25,355 bases of DNA from Acetobacteraceae bacterium (GTDB lineage Bacteria; Pseudomonadota; Alphaproteobacteria; Acetobacterales; Acetobacteraceae). Numbering within the stretch: the stretch's first letter is position 1; the number at the start of each line of letters is the position of its first letter. Below the pieces are notes generated by a model. The model was given only the letters and a program-made list of their open reading frames with translations, was not told the origin of the DNA and searched no databases. Shown piece after piece: positions 6,489-14,559 of the stretch. The translations under genes were made by a program, and so were the position numbers. The stretch is from NCBI GenBank assembly GCA_003164305.1, contig PLSZ01000250.1:19039-44393 (forward strand). The letters run 5' to 3'.

Positions 6489-9133
6489 GACAAGATGGCA
6501 CTCCTGGGAAAGGTCAGCGTGAATACGGCACCTTTACCATCTCGCCGGTTGCGCGCCGAGACCGACGCGCCCATCAGGCCCGCGAACCCCTTGACGATCG
6601 GCAGGCCGAGGCCGGTACCGCCCGCCCGCGCGTTGTCGCCTCGCCAGAATTTGTCGAACAATTTGCCATCTCCATCGGGTGGCAATCCAGGTCCCTCGTC
6701 CAGCACCACGAATTCCATGCCACCGTCTCGCAACCGGGCGCGCACGGTCACGGTCCCTTTGCCGCCATGCAGGATCGCGTTCTCCACCAGGTTCAACAGC
6801 GCCTGATGCAGCAACGTCTCGTCGCCCTTGAGCATCGGCAGCCCAGGCTCGATATCGGCGATCAGGCGGACATCTTCCGCCAGAGGCCGCGCGCGTTTGA
6901 TCACGGATGAAACAATATCCGCCACATCCAGTGCTTCAATGCGCGCCTTCACGCCGCCCGCGTCCAATCGCGTCATGTCGAGCAACTTGACCACGTAACG
7001 CCGCATCCGATCGGCTTCCGATTCGATGGCCGCGAGCAATTCCGCTTGGGTATCCGTGTCGTGCCGATAGGCTCGTAACGATGACACCGATCCCAGAATT
7101 CCCGCGATCGGTGTTCTCAGGTCGTGCGACAGCGACGCCAGCATGGTCGCGCGCAATTTCTCCGCATCCATTTCGATGCGCGCTTCCTCGAACGCGTGTG
7201 CGATATGGGCACGTTCCAACGCGGACGCACCCTGATTGGCCATCGCATCGATGCGCTCCCGCTCGGCCGGGGATAATTCGGCATCGCGCGCGATCGCCAG
7301 GACGCCAGAGAACAGCCGCGCGGTGCGCAGCGGCAACAGCAGCCACCGTTCGCTCGGCAGCGTGTCGGTGCCTTTCCCCGCCGGCATGCCCTTGTCCAGA
7401 GTCCAGCGCACCGCCGCCATCTCGGCCTCGGTGAATTTTGGCGTGCCGGGCGCGGTCGCCGCCAGCCGTAATCCGTTCTGGCCGACCCGCGCGAACACCG
7501 CGCACTCCGCGTCGAACGCTCGCGCGGTGTAGGTCGCGAGCGTGCGCGCCAACTCATCCTCCCCAGCGACGGCGGCGAGGCCGCGCGCCAGGCCCAACAA
7601 CTCTCGCGATGTGCGGGCCTCGGTACGGGCGGCCAGAGTTTGATCGCGTGCTCGCGCGGCCAACGGCGACACCACAATCGCCGCCGCGGCAAAGGCGATC
7701 AGCGAAACCACCGCGCGCGGATCGTGCACGCTGAAACTGAATCGCGGCTCGGTAAACAGAAAATCGTACGACAGAACGCTGAACAGCGCCGCCAGCAGCG
7801 CCGGCCAAAGTCCAGAGCGTAGCGCGCTGATCAGCACTGGCGCGAGGAACACCAGCCCCAGATCCGCCACACCGAGAAACCGGTCGAGTACGAACGCGAC
7901 CCCGATCGCTCCAGCGGTTCCAACGGCCGCCTCCGCGACCCCGCCGCGCGTCACCGTGGACGATCGCAAGCCAATCCCCAATGTCCGGCGGTGCGCGTGC
8001 GCGATTTCTTCCGGCACGACATGGACCGCGACGCTCGCGGAACGGTTGATCAGATCGCCGACAACGGAACCGCGAAGCGCGGTAAGCAGCAGCGGCCGTT
8101 TCGCTTTGCCGACGACAATCTGGGTGACGTTTTGCTCGCTGGCATAGCTCAGGATCGTGTCGGCGACGCGATCTCCGGGCAACGTCGCCGTCTCGGCGCC
8201 CAGACGCATGGCCAGGCGCAACGTCTCATTCAGGCGCATCCGTTCGGTATCGGAAAGACCACGATCGCGCACCGTCCGCACATGCACGGCGATCCAGCTC
8301 GCGCGCGCCCGATCGGCAAGACGTTTCGCATGGCGGACGACCTCCGGCGCCGCTTCACGCTCATCGACACAGACCAGAATGCGCTCGTTGACAGCCCAGG
8401 ACGCCGTATCGCCGAGGGCCTGACGGAATCCGCGAACCTGGAGATCGATACGGTCGGCGGCACGGCGCATCGCCAGTTCGCGCAAGGCGGACAGATTACC
8501 TGGCGCGAAATAATGCCGCAGCGCGCGGCGCGCCTGATCGGGGCCATAAACTTTGCCCTCCCGCAGCCGTTCGATCAGTTGATCCGGAGTCAGATCGATC
8601 AGCTCGATTTCGTCGGCGCGCTCGATGACCGCGTCGGGCACGGTTTCCCTCACCCGCACCCGGGTGATCCGCGCGACGATGTCGTTCAGGCTTTCAACGT
8701 GTTGAATGTTGAGCGTGGTCCAGACATCGATGCCGGCCGCGATCAGTTCCTCCACATCCATCCAGCGCTTGGGATGGCGCGCGCCCGGCGCGTTGGTGTG
8801 CGCCAGTTCGTCAACCAGAGCTATCGCCGGCCGCCGTTTCAGCAGCGCGTCGAGGTCCATTTCTTCAAGCTCGCGGTCTCGGTAAATGACCATGTGGCGC
8901 GGTAGAATGGTCAGTCCTTCGCATTGCTGTCGCGTTTCGGCGCGATCGTGCGTCTCGATGAAGCCGGCGACGACATCGATCCCATCGACGTGTTTCTTCC
9001 GCGCATCCGCCAACATCTCATACGTTTTGCCGACTCCGGGCGCCGCGCCCAGATAAATCTTCAGCTTCCCGCGCGGCCCATCCTGGGTCGCGGCGGAGTC
9101 CATCGACGGAAGCTGGGTCAGGTTGTCGCTCAA
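6485..9133 (-). CDS. kdpD: KdpD-type sensor histidine kinase
   Basis: This 882-residue sensor kinase has all KdpD modules in order. The N-terminal KdpD domain carries the Walker A-like GAAPGVGKT at 29-37 and the signature VDELAHTNAPG further on. A universal-stress-protein domain occupies about 245-370. A DUF4118 membrane block follows at about 390-500 with roughly four helices, then a GAF-like region. The HisKA domain has its His in SLSHDLRTP, and the HATPase domain shows the N-box NLVENAILHG and the G-boxes DEGPGLPPDG and GTGLGLPIVKG. It senses K+/ionic state and phosphorylates KdpE. The start used is a TTG at 9133 with a weak GAGAGAA upstream; an ATG at residue 11 (9103) is possible and lies before the Walker motif, so it would also give a functional protein. 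It is divergent from the CoA-transferase gene. Confidence 0.95.
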   Translation of the reverse strand: MSDNLTQLPSMDSAATQDGPRGKLKIYLGAAPGVGKTYEMLADARKKHVDGIDVVAGFIETHDRAETRQQCEGLTILPRHMVIYRDRELEEMDLDALLKRRPAIALVDELAHTNAPGARHPKRWMDVEELIAAGIDVWTTLNIQHVESLNDIVARITRVRVRETVPDAVIERADEIELIDLTPDQLIERLREGKVYGPDQARRALRHYFAPGNLSALRELAMRRAADRIDLQVRGFRQALGDTASWAVNERILVCVDEREAAPEVVRHAKRLADRARASWIAVHVRTVRDRGLSDTERMRLNETLRLAMRLGAETATLPGDRVADTILSYASEQNVTQIVVGKAKRPLLLTALRGSVVGDLINRSASVAVHVVPEEIAHAHRRTLGIGLRSSTVTRGGVAEAAVGTAGAIGVAFVLDRFLGVADLGLVFLAPVLISALRSGLWPALLAALFSVLSYDFLFTEPRFSFSVHDPRAVVSLIAFAAAAIVVSPLAARARDQTLAARTEARTSRELLGLARGLAAVAGEDELARTLATYTARAFDAECAVFARVGQNGLRLAATAPGTPKFTEAEMAAVRWTLDKGMPAGKGTDTLPSERWLLLPLRTARLFSGVLAIARDAELSPAERERIDAMANQGASALERAHIAHAFEEARIEMDAEKLRATMLASLSHDLRTPIAGILGSVSSLRAYRHDTDTQAELLAAIESEADRMRRYVVKLLDMTRLDAGGVKARIEALDVADIVSSVIKRARPLAEDVRLIADIEPGLPMLKGDETLLHQALLNLVENAILHGGKGTVTVRARLRDGGMEFVVLDEGPGLPPDGDGKLFDKFWRGDNARAGGTGLGLPIVKGFAGLMGASVSARNRRDGKGAVFTLTFPRSAILS

Positions 9134-9274
9134 GCGGCGGTTCTCTCATGCCGGACGCATGGAGCATCCCGCCGCGATCCCTGGCAAGCGAGTTCCGCGC
9201 CCAGGCTCTATGCGGCCAGGAACGGTTGCGGGAAGATGCGGCAACGTCGTCGCGTCATGTCAAAGGAGTTTATG

Positions 9275-10456
9275 ATGGCCCAACTTCCACTTCAGGGTCT
9301 CTCGGTCCTCGATCTCACCGCCCATCGCGCTGGACCGACCGCCGTGCGGCAACTGGCCGATTGGGGCGCGGATGTCATCAAAATCGAGCCGCCGGGCTCC
9401 GCCAAAGGCGACGTGGTCGGCGGCAACCGGCACGGTTTCGACTTTCAGAACCTGCATCGCAACAAACGCGGCATGACGCTCAATCTGAAAACGCCCGAGG
9501 CGCACGCGATCTTCATGAAACTGGCGGAGAAGGCCGATGTGGTGGTGGAGAATTACCGCTCCGACGTAAAGTATCGGCTAAAGGTGGATTACGACACGAT
9601 CGCGGCGGTGAACCCTCGGATCGTGTATGGCAGCATCTCCGGGTTTGGCCAGAGCGGACCGGACGCGACGCGGCCGGGGGTGGATCAGATCGCGCAGGGC
9701 ATGGGCGGGTTGATGTCGATTACCGGTCTGCCGGGCCAGGGGCCGGTGCGCGTTGGCATTCCGATCGCCGACCTGACGGCGGGGATTTTCCTGTCGCAGG
9801 CGATTCTGCTGGCGTTGATGGAACGGGGTCGCACCGGGAAAGGCCAGTGGGTCCATACTTCGTTGCTGGAAGCTCAGATTTTCATGCTGGATTTCCAGGC
9901 GTCCCGCTGGCTGATCGCGCACGAGGTGCCCGGTCAGGCCGGCAACGATCATCCGACGGGCATCCCGACCGGCGTGTTTCCGACCGCCGACGGACATATC
10001 AACATCGCCGCGTCCGGTGCTGGACTGTGGGAACGGTTTTGTAAGGCGATCGGTTGGGAGGACGCGCTGTCCGATCCGGATTACGCGACAGGCGGATTGC
10101 GTTCGAAAAACCGCAAGGCGCTGAATGAACGGATCGGCGCGATCACGCGCACGAAGCCGAGCGCGTATTGGCTGGAGACGATCAACAAAGCGGGCGTACC
10201 GTGCGGCCCGATCAACGACATCGCGGGTGTGTTCGCGGAGCCGCAAACGCAGCATCTTGGGATCGCGCGGGCGGTGCATCATCCGGTGCTGGGAGACATC
10301 CGGGTGGTGGGGCAGCCGATCAATCTGACGGACAATCCGCAGCCGGAAGCGTTGGGCGCGACTCCGGAACTGGGCCAGCACACGGACAGTATTCTGGCGG
10401 GGCTGGGATACGATGCGACGACAATCGCGGACTTCAGAGCGAGGGGGGTTGTGTGA
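9275..10456 (+). CDS. CaiB/BaiF family III CoA-transferase
   Basis: This 393-residue family III CoA-transferase moves CoA between an acyl-CoA donor and a carboxylic acid. The start at 9275 follows AAAGGAG by 6 nt; an ATG at 9272 immediately before is only 3 nt from the box. Typical family segments are GLSVLDLTAHRAGP at 8-21, LADWGADVIKIEPP at 27-40, NKRGMTLNLK at 63-72 and VVENYRSDV at 90-98. The catalytic aspartate is present as Asp166 in PIADLTAG, equivalent to Asp169 of formyl-CoA transferase. A C-terminal swap region ends with a typical LGxxTI/L-type tail. The acid and acyl donor cannot be read from sequence. It converges on a crotonase-fold gene 24 nt away; the two could share substrates but are on opposite strands. 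Confidence 0.93.
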   Translation: MAQLPLQGLSVLDLTAHRAGPTAVRQLADWGADVIKIEPPGSAKGDVVGGNRHGFDFQNLHRNKRGMTLNLKTPEAHAIFMKLAEKADVVVENYRSDVKYRLKVDYDTIAAVNPRIVYGSISGFGQSGPDATRPGVDQIAQGMGGLMSITGLPGQGPVRVGIPIADLTAGIFLSQAILLALMERGRTGKGQWVHTSLLEAQIFMLDFQASRWLIAHEVPGQAGNDHPTGIPTGVFPTADGHINIAASGAGLWERFCKAIGWEDALSDPDYATGGLRSKNRKALNERIGAITRTKPSAYWLETINKAGVPCGPINDIAGVFAEPQTQHLGIARAVHHPVLGDIRVVGQPINLTDNPQPEALGATPELGQHTDSILAGLGYDATTIADFRARGVV

Positions 10457-10480
10457 GACCAGCCACCCGCTCGAACTTCC

Positions 10481-11275
10481 TTACCTCCCCAGAAACACCG
10501 GCTTCCGCTTCTCCACGAACGACCGTGTCGCTTCCTTGAAGTCCTCGCTGTCCTCCGCCTCGCGCTGCATCGCGTCCATGCGGGCCTCGTCGCGCTGCGC
10601 GCGCTCCAACCCAATCTGATTGATGAAGTATTTCGACGCCCGGATCGACAGCGGCGCGTTCGCCGCCAGAGTTTCCGCGTAGGCAACGGTGACCGCTTCC
10701 AGTTCCTCCGCTTCGACAACGCGGTTGATCAACCCGACCCGCAGCGCCTCATCCACCTTCAGGCGCCGTCCGGAGAACATGATGTCCTTGGCGACGCTCG
10801 GCCCGACCAGATCCACCAGCGACTTCAACCCGTCGGGCGCGTAGGCGATGCCACGCAACGCCGCGGGCACGCTGAACTGCGCGTCCGATGACGCGAACCG
10901 CAGATCGGCGTTCAGCGCCATGCCCAGTCCGCCACCGAGGCAATAGCCGTAGATCATGGCGATGAACGGCTTCTCCATATGCAGCATCGCGTGCCGCAAC
11001 TTCGCCGGCGCCTCGCGCGCCCTGCGGGCGGCTTCCGCGTTGGCGCGCTCCTTGTCAAAACTCTTGATATCGCCACCGGAGATGAATGCCTTGCGGCCGG
11101 CGCCACGCATGATCACGACCTTGATGGCGGGATCGGCTTCGAAGGTCTCGATGACCGTCAGCGCGTCCTCCGACATGCCGGGGGACAGAGCGTTCAGCTT
11201 GCTGGGATTGTCCCAGATCAGCCAACCGATGGGGCCTTGCGTTTCCGCGCCGACCAGTCCGGATGTGAGGTTCAT
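10481..11275 (-). CDS. crotonase-fold (enoyl-CoA hydratase/isomerase family) protein lacking both hydratase glutamates
   Basis: This 264-residue member of the crotonase superfamily binds acyl-CoA. The CoA-binding and oxyanion features are clear: FISGGDIKSF at 65-73 and GYCLGGGLGMAL at 110-121, followed by ADLRFASSDAQF, and a C-terminal FVEKRKPVF typical of the family. The two glutamates that add water in true hydratases (Glu144 and Glu164 of the rat mitochondrial enzyme) align with Gly118 and Ala138, so ordinary enoyl-CoA hydration is unlikely. Isomerase, hydrolase, decarboxylase or another crotonase reaction is more plausible. The ATG at 11275 has an AGGAA box about 11 nt upstream. It is transcribed towards the CoA-transferase gene and no terminator is seen between them. 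Confidence 0.88.
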   Translation of the reverse strand: MNLTSGLVGAETQGPIGWLIWDNPSKLNALSPGMSEDALTVIETFEADPAIKVVIMRGAGRKAFISGGDIKSFDKERANAEAARRAREAPAKLRHAMLHMEKPFIAMIYGYCLGGGLGMALNADLRFASSDAQFSVPAALRGIAYAPDGLKSLVDLVGPSVAKDIMFSGRRLKVDEALRVGLINRVVEAEELEAVTVAYAETLAANAPLSIRASKYFINQIGLERAQRDEARMDAMQREAEDSEDFKEATRSFVEKRKPVFLGR

Positions 11276-11402
11276 GGGTGCTGGGGTTCCTTAGGTTGAT
11301 GCTTCGCGATGGCCGCAGGATACAACGGTTCCCGGCCAAGGGAATGTCCCGCGGTGGACGGCGGGCGGGGACAAGCCGCCGCCATCGCGCTACCATCCAG
11401 CG

Positions 11403-11873
11403 ATGGACACCACCCCAATCCGAATTTTCGTCGATGCCGACGCCTGCCCGGTCAAGCCCGAGATCTACCGGGTCGCCGAGCGCCACCGCACCAAGGTTAT
11501 CGTTGTCTCCAACAGCGTCATGGCCATTCCGCCCGCCCCGTGGATCGAACGCGTGATCGTCTCCGACAAGCCCGACGCGGCCGACGACTGGATCGTCGAG
11601 CGCGCCACGCGCGGCGACATCATCGTCACCGCCGACATCCCGCTGGCCGCGCGTGGCGTGAAGGCCGGCGCCGAGGTGATCGGGCCGACCGGGCGTGTCT
11701 TCACGGAGGCCTCGATCGGCGACACCCTGGCGACACGCAACCTGATGGACGATCTGCGGTCCTCGGGAATGATCACCGGCGGCCCGAAGCCGTTCGCGCA
11801 AAAAGACCGGTCAGCGTTTCTGTCGGCGCTGGACCTGGCGGTCGTGCGATTGAAGCGAGCCGGGTTCAGTTGA
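11403..11873 (+). CDS. yaiI: YaiI/YqxD family (DUF188, UPF0178) protein
   Basis: This 156-residue protein belongs to the UPF0178/DUF188 family, widely conserved in bacteria. The signature VDADACPVK at residues 10-18 is intact, followed by the conserved VVSNS and [10 protein letters not shown] blocks, then [13 protein letters not shown] and a [13 protein letters not shown] tail. The fold is related to PIN-like nucleases and the clustered Asp residues could hold a metal, but no activity is established to my knowledge. It starts at the ATG at 11403 without an obvious Shine-Dalgarno box. Its 3' end overlaps the convergent hydrolase gene by 8 nt. Confidence 0.95.
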   Translation: MDTTPIRIFVDADACPVKPEIYRVAERHRTKVIVVSNSVMAIPPAPWIERVIVSDKPDAADDWIVERATRGDIIVTADIPLAARGVKAGAEVIGPTGRVFTEASIGDTLATRNLMDDLRSSGMITGGPKPFAQKDRSAFLSALDLAVVRLKRAGFS

Positions 11874-12552
11874 GCAGGATCTGGGTCAATTCGTCTGGCA
11901 TGCTCAACATCGGATAATGTCCCGTATCCAACTCCAACCATTTCGCCTTGAGGTGTTCGGCCGCGCGACGCTGATGGGCTTCCCCGGGATTTTCGGCGCG
12001 GCGGCACCAGATCACCGTCGCGTCCCAACTCTTGTGCCAGAAATCCGTCAGCTTCACCGGCGTCATCGAGCAACCGACCGGATGCGGGGTATAGCGATCC
12101 AGCACCCACTCGCGCGTCGCCGGGTCCAGATCGGCGAACAGGCCTTTCGCGGCGTCCTCACGCGACGGACCGGCGGCGAGTCCGAACGGCGGGGGAGCGG
12201 AACGATTGACGATGTCGCGCGTGCGTTCGCCGGGGAACAGCGCCAGCGCATCGACCAGCACCAGCCGGGCGACGCGATCCCGCATCTGTTCCGCCGCGCG
12301 ATTGACCACCATGCCGCCCGAACTGGTGCCGACCAGCACGACATCGCGGAGGTCTTCGTAGAACAGCAACTCCGCGATTTCGGTCGCGTGCGTCGTCGTA
12401 TCGATCCCGGCGCGTAACTGATGCCGCCGCTCCCCGCAGCCATCGAGGGTTGGAGCATACACCGTGTGTCCCGCGGCACGGAGCCGTTGGACCACCCGCT
12501 GCCAGACCCACCCGCCCTGATAGGATCCGTGCACCAGCACAAAATTCGTCAT
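11866..12552 (-). CDS. alpha/beta hydrolase (EstC/hydroxynitrile lyase-like subgroup)
   Basis: This 228-residue cytoplasmic alpha/beta hydrolase has the N-terminal oxyanion segment [13 protein letters not shown], the nucleophile elbow GTSSG at 75-79 with Ser77, and a C-terminal DTGHYPM with the catalytic His. The oxyanion segment, early strand order and the position of the lid resemble the small esterases related to plant methylesterases and hydroxynitrile lyases. That subgroup assignment is from resemblance only; the substrate is unknown. The ATG at 12552 follows GGAGG by 5 nt. It overlaps the YaiI-family gene tail-to-tail and is divergent from the sulfurtransferase gene. Confidence 0.9.
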   Translation of the reverse strand: MTNFVLVHGSYQGGWVWQRVVQRLRAAGHTVYAPTLDGCGERRHQLRAGIDTTTHATEIAELLFYEDLRDVVLVGTSSGGMVVNRAAEQMRDRVARLVLVDALALFPGERTRDIVNRSAPPPFGLAAGPSREDAAKGLFADLDPATREWVLDRYTPHPVGCSMTPVKLTDFWHKSWDATVIWCRRAENPGEAHQRRAAEHLKAKWLELDTGHYPMLSMPDELTQILLN

Positions 12553-12650
12553 CGGTTCCTCCGTTTGCTTGTTGACTTCATGCTCCTCCGGATATCCGCG
12601 CGAGGCAACCGGCGCTATGCTGTGGCGAACGTTTGAGGGAGATCCAGGTC

Positions 12651-13442
12651 ATGCCGAACGATCCGTTCGTCGAAGTCGCCGCGTTGCCGTCCTTGGGACC
12701 CGTTCGCTATCTGGATGCTCGGGATCAGGCGGCGTTCGACGCCGGCCATGCGCCCGGGGCGGTGCGCGTGCCGTTGGACGCGTGGGACAAGGCCGCCAAG
12801 GCGGCGGATATCGGGTTCGCGAAGACCGCGTTCTGGGATGAGGCTTTGGGCGCGTTGGGTCTCGATCCGTCCGGCGTGGCGGTAACTTACGACACCGGCG
12901 CGATGACCAACGCGGCGCGGGTCTGGTTCGTGCTGCAATATTTCGGACTGAAATGCGTCATCGTGAATGGTGGCTGGCCCGCTTTGGCCGCCGCGTCCGG
13001 CGTGCCGGTCGCGGCTGGACCGGCGACAGCTCCCATTCACGCGAAGCCGGGCGCGGGAGCGGTCGGCGTGGTCGACCGGGAGACTCTGAAAGCGCAACTG
13101 AACGGCGCCGCGCAGGTGTTCGACTCGCGCACGCTGAAGGAATTCACCGGCGAGGACTCGCGCGGCCGGCCCAGAGCTGGGCACCTCCCCGGCGCGCGGC
13201 ATTTGTCGCACGTGGACCTGATGGAGAGCGGCTTCGTCCGGCCGGCACCCGATCTGCGCGGCATGCTGGAGGGCGTCGGGTTTGGCCCGGGAGATCATAT
13301 CGTGACACATTGCGAGGGCGGCGGGCGGGCGGCTCTGGCGGCGGCGGCGGCGGTGCGCGCCGGGTTCGACGACGTCCGGGTGTATTACCTCAGCTTCGGC
13401 GATTGGGCGCGGGACGAGAGTTGTCCGATCGTTAAGGATTAG
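12651..13442 (+). CDS. two-domain rhodanese (thiosulfate/3-mercaptopyruvate sulfurtransferase)
   Basis: This 263-residue sulfurtransferase has two rhodanese domains. The N-terminal one (about 1-115) is catalytically silent, with the usual VRYLDARD, GHAPGAVRVPLD and NGGWPA landmarks. The C-terminal one (about 135-263) carries VFDSRTLKEF, GHLPGARHL and the active-site loop beginning at Cys221 (CEGGGR). The loop differs from the CRKGVT of classical thiosulfate enzymes and the CGSGVT of mercaptopyruvate enzymes, so the sulfur donor is uncertain. The start at 12651 follows GAGGGAG by 9 nt; a TTG at 12633 lies inside that box and is not credible. It is cytoplasmic with no signal peptide. Confidence 0.92.
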   Translation: MPNDPFVEVAALPSLGPVRYLDARDQAAFDAGHAPGAVRVPLDAWDKAAKAADIGFAKTAFWDEALGALGLDPSGVAVTYDTGAMTNAARVWFVLQYFGLKCVIVNGGWPALAAASGVPVAAGPATAPIHAKPGAGAVGVVDRETLKAQLNGAAQVFDSRTLKEFTGEDSRGRPRAGHLPGARHLSHVDLMESGFVRPAPDLRGMLEGVGFGPGDHIVTHCEGGGRAALAAAAAVRAGFDDVRVYYLSFGDWARDESCPIVKD

Positions 13443-13522
13443 ACGCGCTCGTCCGGACCAGAGCCAAGGATTGTCCGCTCGTTATCCTTGTTAACCGTCG
13501 CTCGGCGGCATAGGTTCGTGTA

Positions 13523-13735
13523 ATGGATAATCGTGAGCAACAGCGGGAGATCGAACGGCTCTACAGGCGGGCTTTCGCCGAGTACGGCGCCGTGGCGCTT
13601 TGGAATATGCGGCCGGTGGCGCATCCAACACCCGGCGCGGCGTTAGCGATCACGCCCGCTCTCCGCACGTACGGCTCCATGTCTGGGCGGCGGTTGGCCG
13701 AGCAGCTCGAGCAACTCTGCCGTGCCGCTCAGTAA
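13523..13735 (+). CDS. 70-residue hydrophilic protein upstream of a nucleotidyltransferase; candidate antitoxin
   Basis: I do not recognise a named family for this protein. The 70 residues are strongly charged and look helical at both ends: REQQREIERLYRRAFAEYG at the N-terminus and SGRRLAEQLEQLCRAAQ at the C-terminus, with a central ALWNMRPVAHPTP segment. It reads as a small soluble protein with an amphipathic C-terminal helix. No DNA-binding motif is clear. Its stop codon lies 14 nt inside the following nucleotidyltransferase gene, so the two are co-transcribed and probably translationally coupled. This small-partner-first, overlapping arrangement is how many toxin-antitoxin operons are built. 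There is no good Shine-Dalgarno box; a poor promoter-like pair (13488-13493 and 13511-13516) would give an almost leaderless message. Confidence 0.7.
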   Translation: MDNREQQREIERLYRRAFAEYGAVALWNMRPVAHPTPGAALAITPALRTYGSMSGRRLAEQLEQLCRAAQ

Positions 13736-14543
13736 CCTTCAGTCGGCGTTATTGCGGCTGCTTGCGAGCCAGCGTGGTCCGGACAGTTACGTGGCCGGTG
13801 GAATCGCGCTCAACCGCGACGGGCCGAGATATTCCGCCGACATCGATATTTTCCAGGATGGCGATGAGCGACTTGTGGCGATCGCCGAGAGCGACGCCGC
13901 GCTGATCGCCGGCGCTGGTTTCACGGTTACCTGGCTTCCCGGTCGCGGTAGCGGCAAGCGATCGATCGTCGTCGAGGGCATGGGTGAAACGACCCAGCTG
14001 GAATGGGTCGCGGACGCGGACTTTCGATTTTTTCCAGCGCAGACCGACGAATTGTTTGGCTACGTACTGCATCCAGCCGATTTGGCGACCAACAAGGCGT
14101 CTGCTGCCGCGGATCGACGGGTGCCGCGGGATATCGTCGATCTGGTCACAATCCATGAAAATATTCTGCCTCTGGGGGCCGTCATCTGCGCGGCGGTCGG
14201 CCGCTTTCTGGGAATGACACCGGAAGAGATGCTGGCTGAGATCAGGCGCCACAGCAGCTTCACCGCCGATGAGTTCCTGGGGCTGGCCACCCAAGAACCG
14301 CTCGATCCCCGAGCATTGCACAAACGGATCAAGGCAATGCTGGAGAACGCGGACGAGTTCATCGGGCGGTTGCCGAGCGACGCGGTGGGTGTGCTGTTCC
14401 TCGAAGGTGACAAGCCCGTACAGCCCGATCCAGCGGCGCTCGATCGCTATCGCCGCCATGCCGGCGCGCGGCGCGGGCACTGGCCGTCTTCGTCCGAAAT
14501 CGGCTCGGCGATGCTGGAACGTTACGGAACACCAAAACTCTGA
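13722..14543 (+). CDS. AbiEii/AbiGii-like nucleotidyltransferase, candidate toxin
   Basis: This 273-residue protein looks like a minimal nucleotidyltransferase of the AbiEii/MenT type (DUF1814-like). The sugar-phosphate-binding GG is at residues 26-27 (VAGGIALN), followed by the metal-binding pair Asp40/Asp42 in SADIDIFQD. Glu94 in TQLEW is a possible third carboxylate. The family's helical signature follows as LHPADLATNKASAAADRR, with Asp120, Lys125 and Arg132/133, then RDIVDL at 136-141. The C-terminal 120 residues are helical and less familiar. Characterised relatives transfer NTP-derived nucleotides to RNA (MenT to tRNA acceptor stems) and act as abortive-infection or toxin-antitoxin toxins. 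The GTG start at 13722 lies within the upstream 70-aa ORF with no strong ribosome-binding site, fitting coupled translation. The usual winged-helix AbiEi-type antitoxin is not present. Confidence 0.8.
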   Translation: MPLSNLQSALLRLLASQRGPDSYVAGGIALNRDGPRYSADIDIFQDGDERLVAIAESDAALIAGAGFTVTWLPGRGSGKRSIVVEGMGETTQLEWVADADFRFFPAQTDELFGYVLHPADLATNKASAAADRRVPRDIVDLVTIHENILPLGAVICAAVGRFLGMTPEEMLAEIRRHSSFTADEFLGLATQEPLDPRALHKRIKAMLENADEFIGRLPSDAVGVLFLEGDKPVQPDPAALDRYRRHAGARRGHWPSSSEIGSAMLERYGTPKL

Positions 14544-14544
14544 C

Positions 14545-14557
14545 CGTCGCGCCGACG
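14545..14557. terminator. short hairpin in a 16-nt convergent gap
   Basis: A 5-bp perfect stem (14545-14549 and 14553-14557) with a 3-nt loop fills almost the whole gap between the convergent nucleotidyltransferase and PhyH-type genes. It is too short to be a convincing intrinsic terminator and lacks a T-run, but nothing else separates the two genes. Confidence 0.25.
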
Positions 14558-14559
14558 CT

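Noticed and set aside
7991..8905. 304-codon open frame on the plus strand
   Set aside because: Antisense to kdpD and without any family signal.
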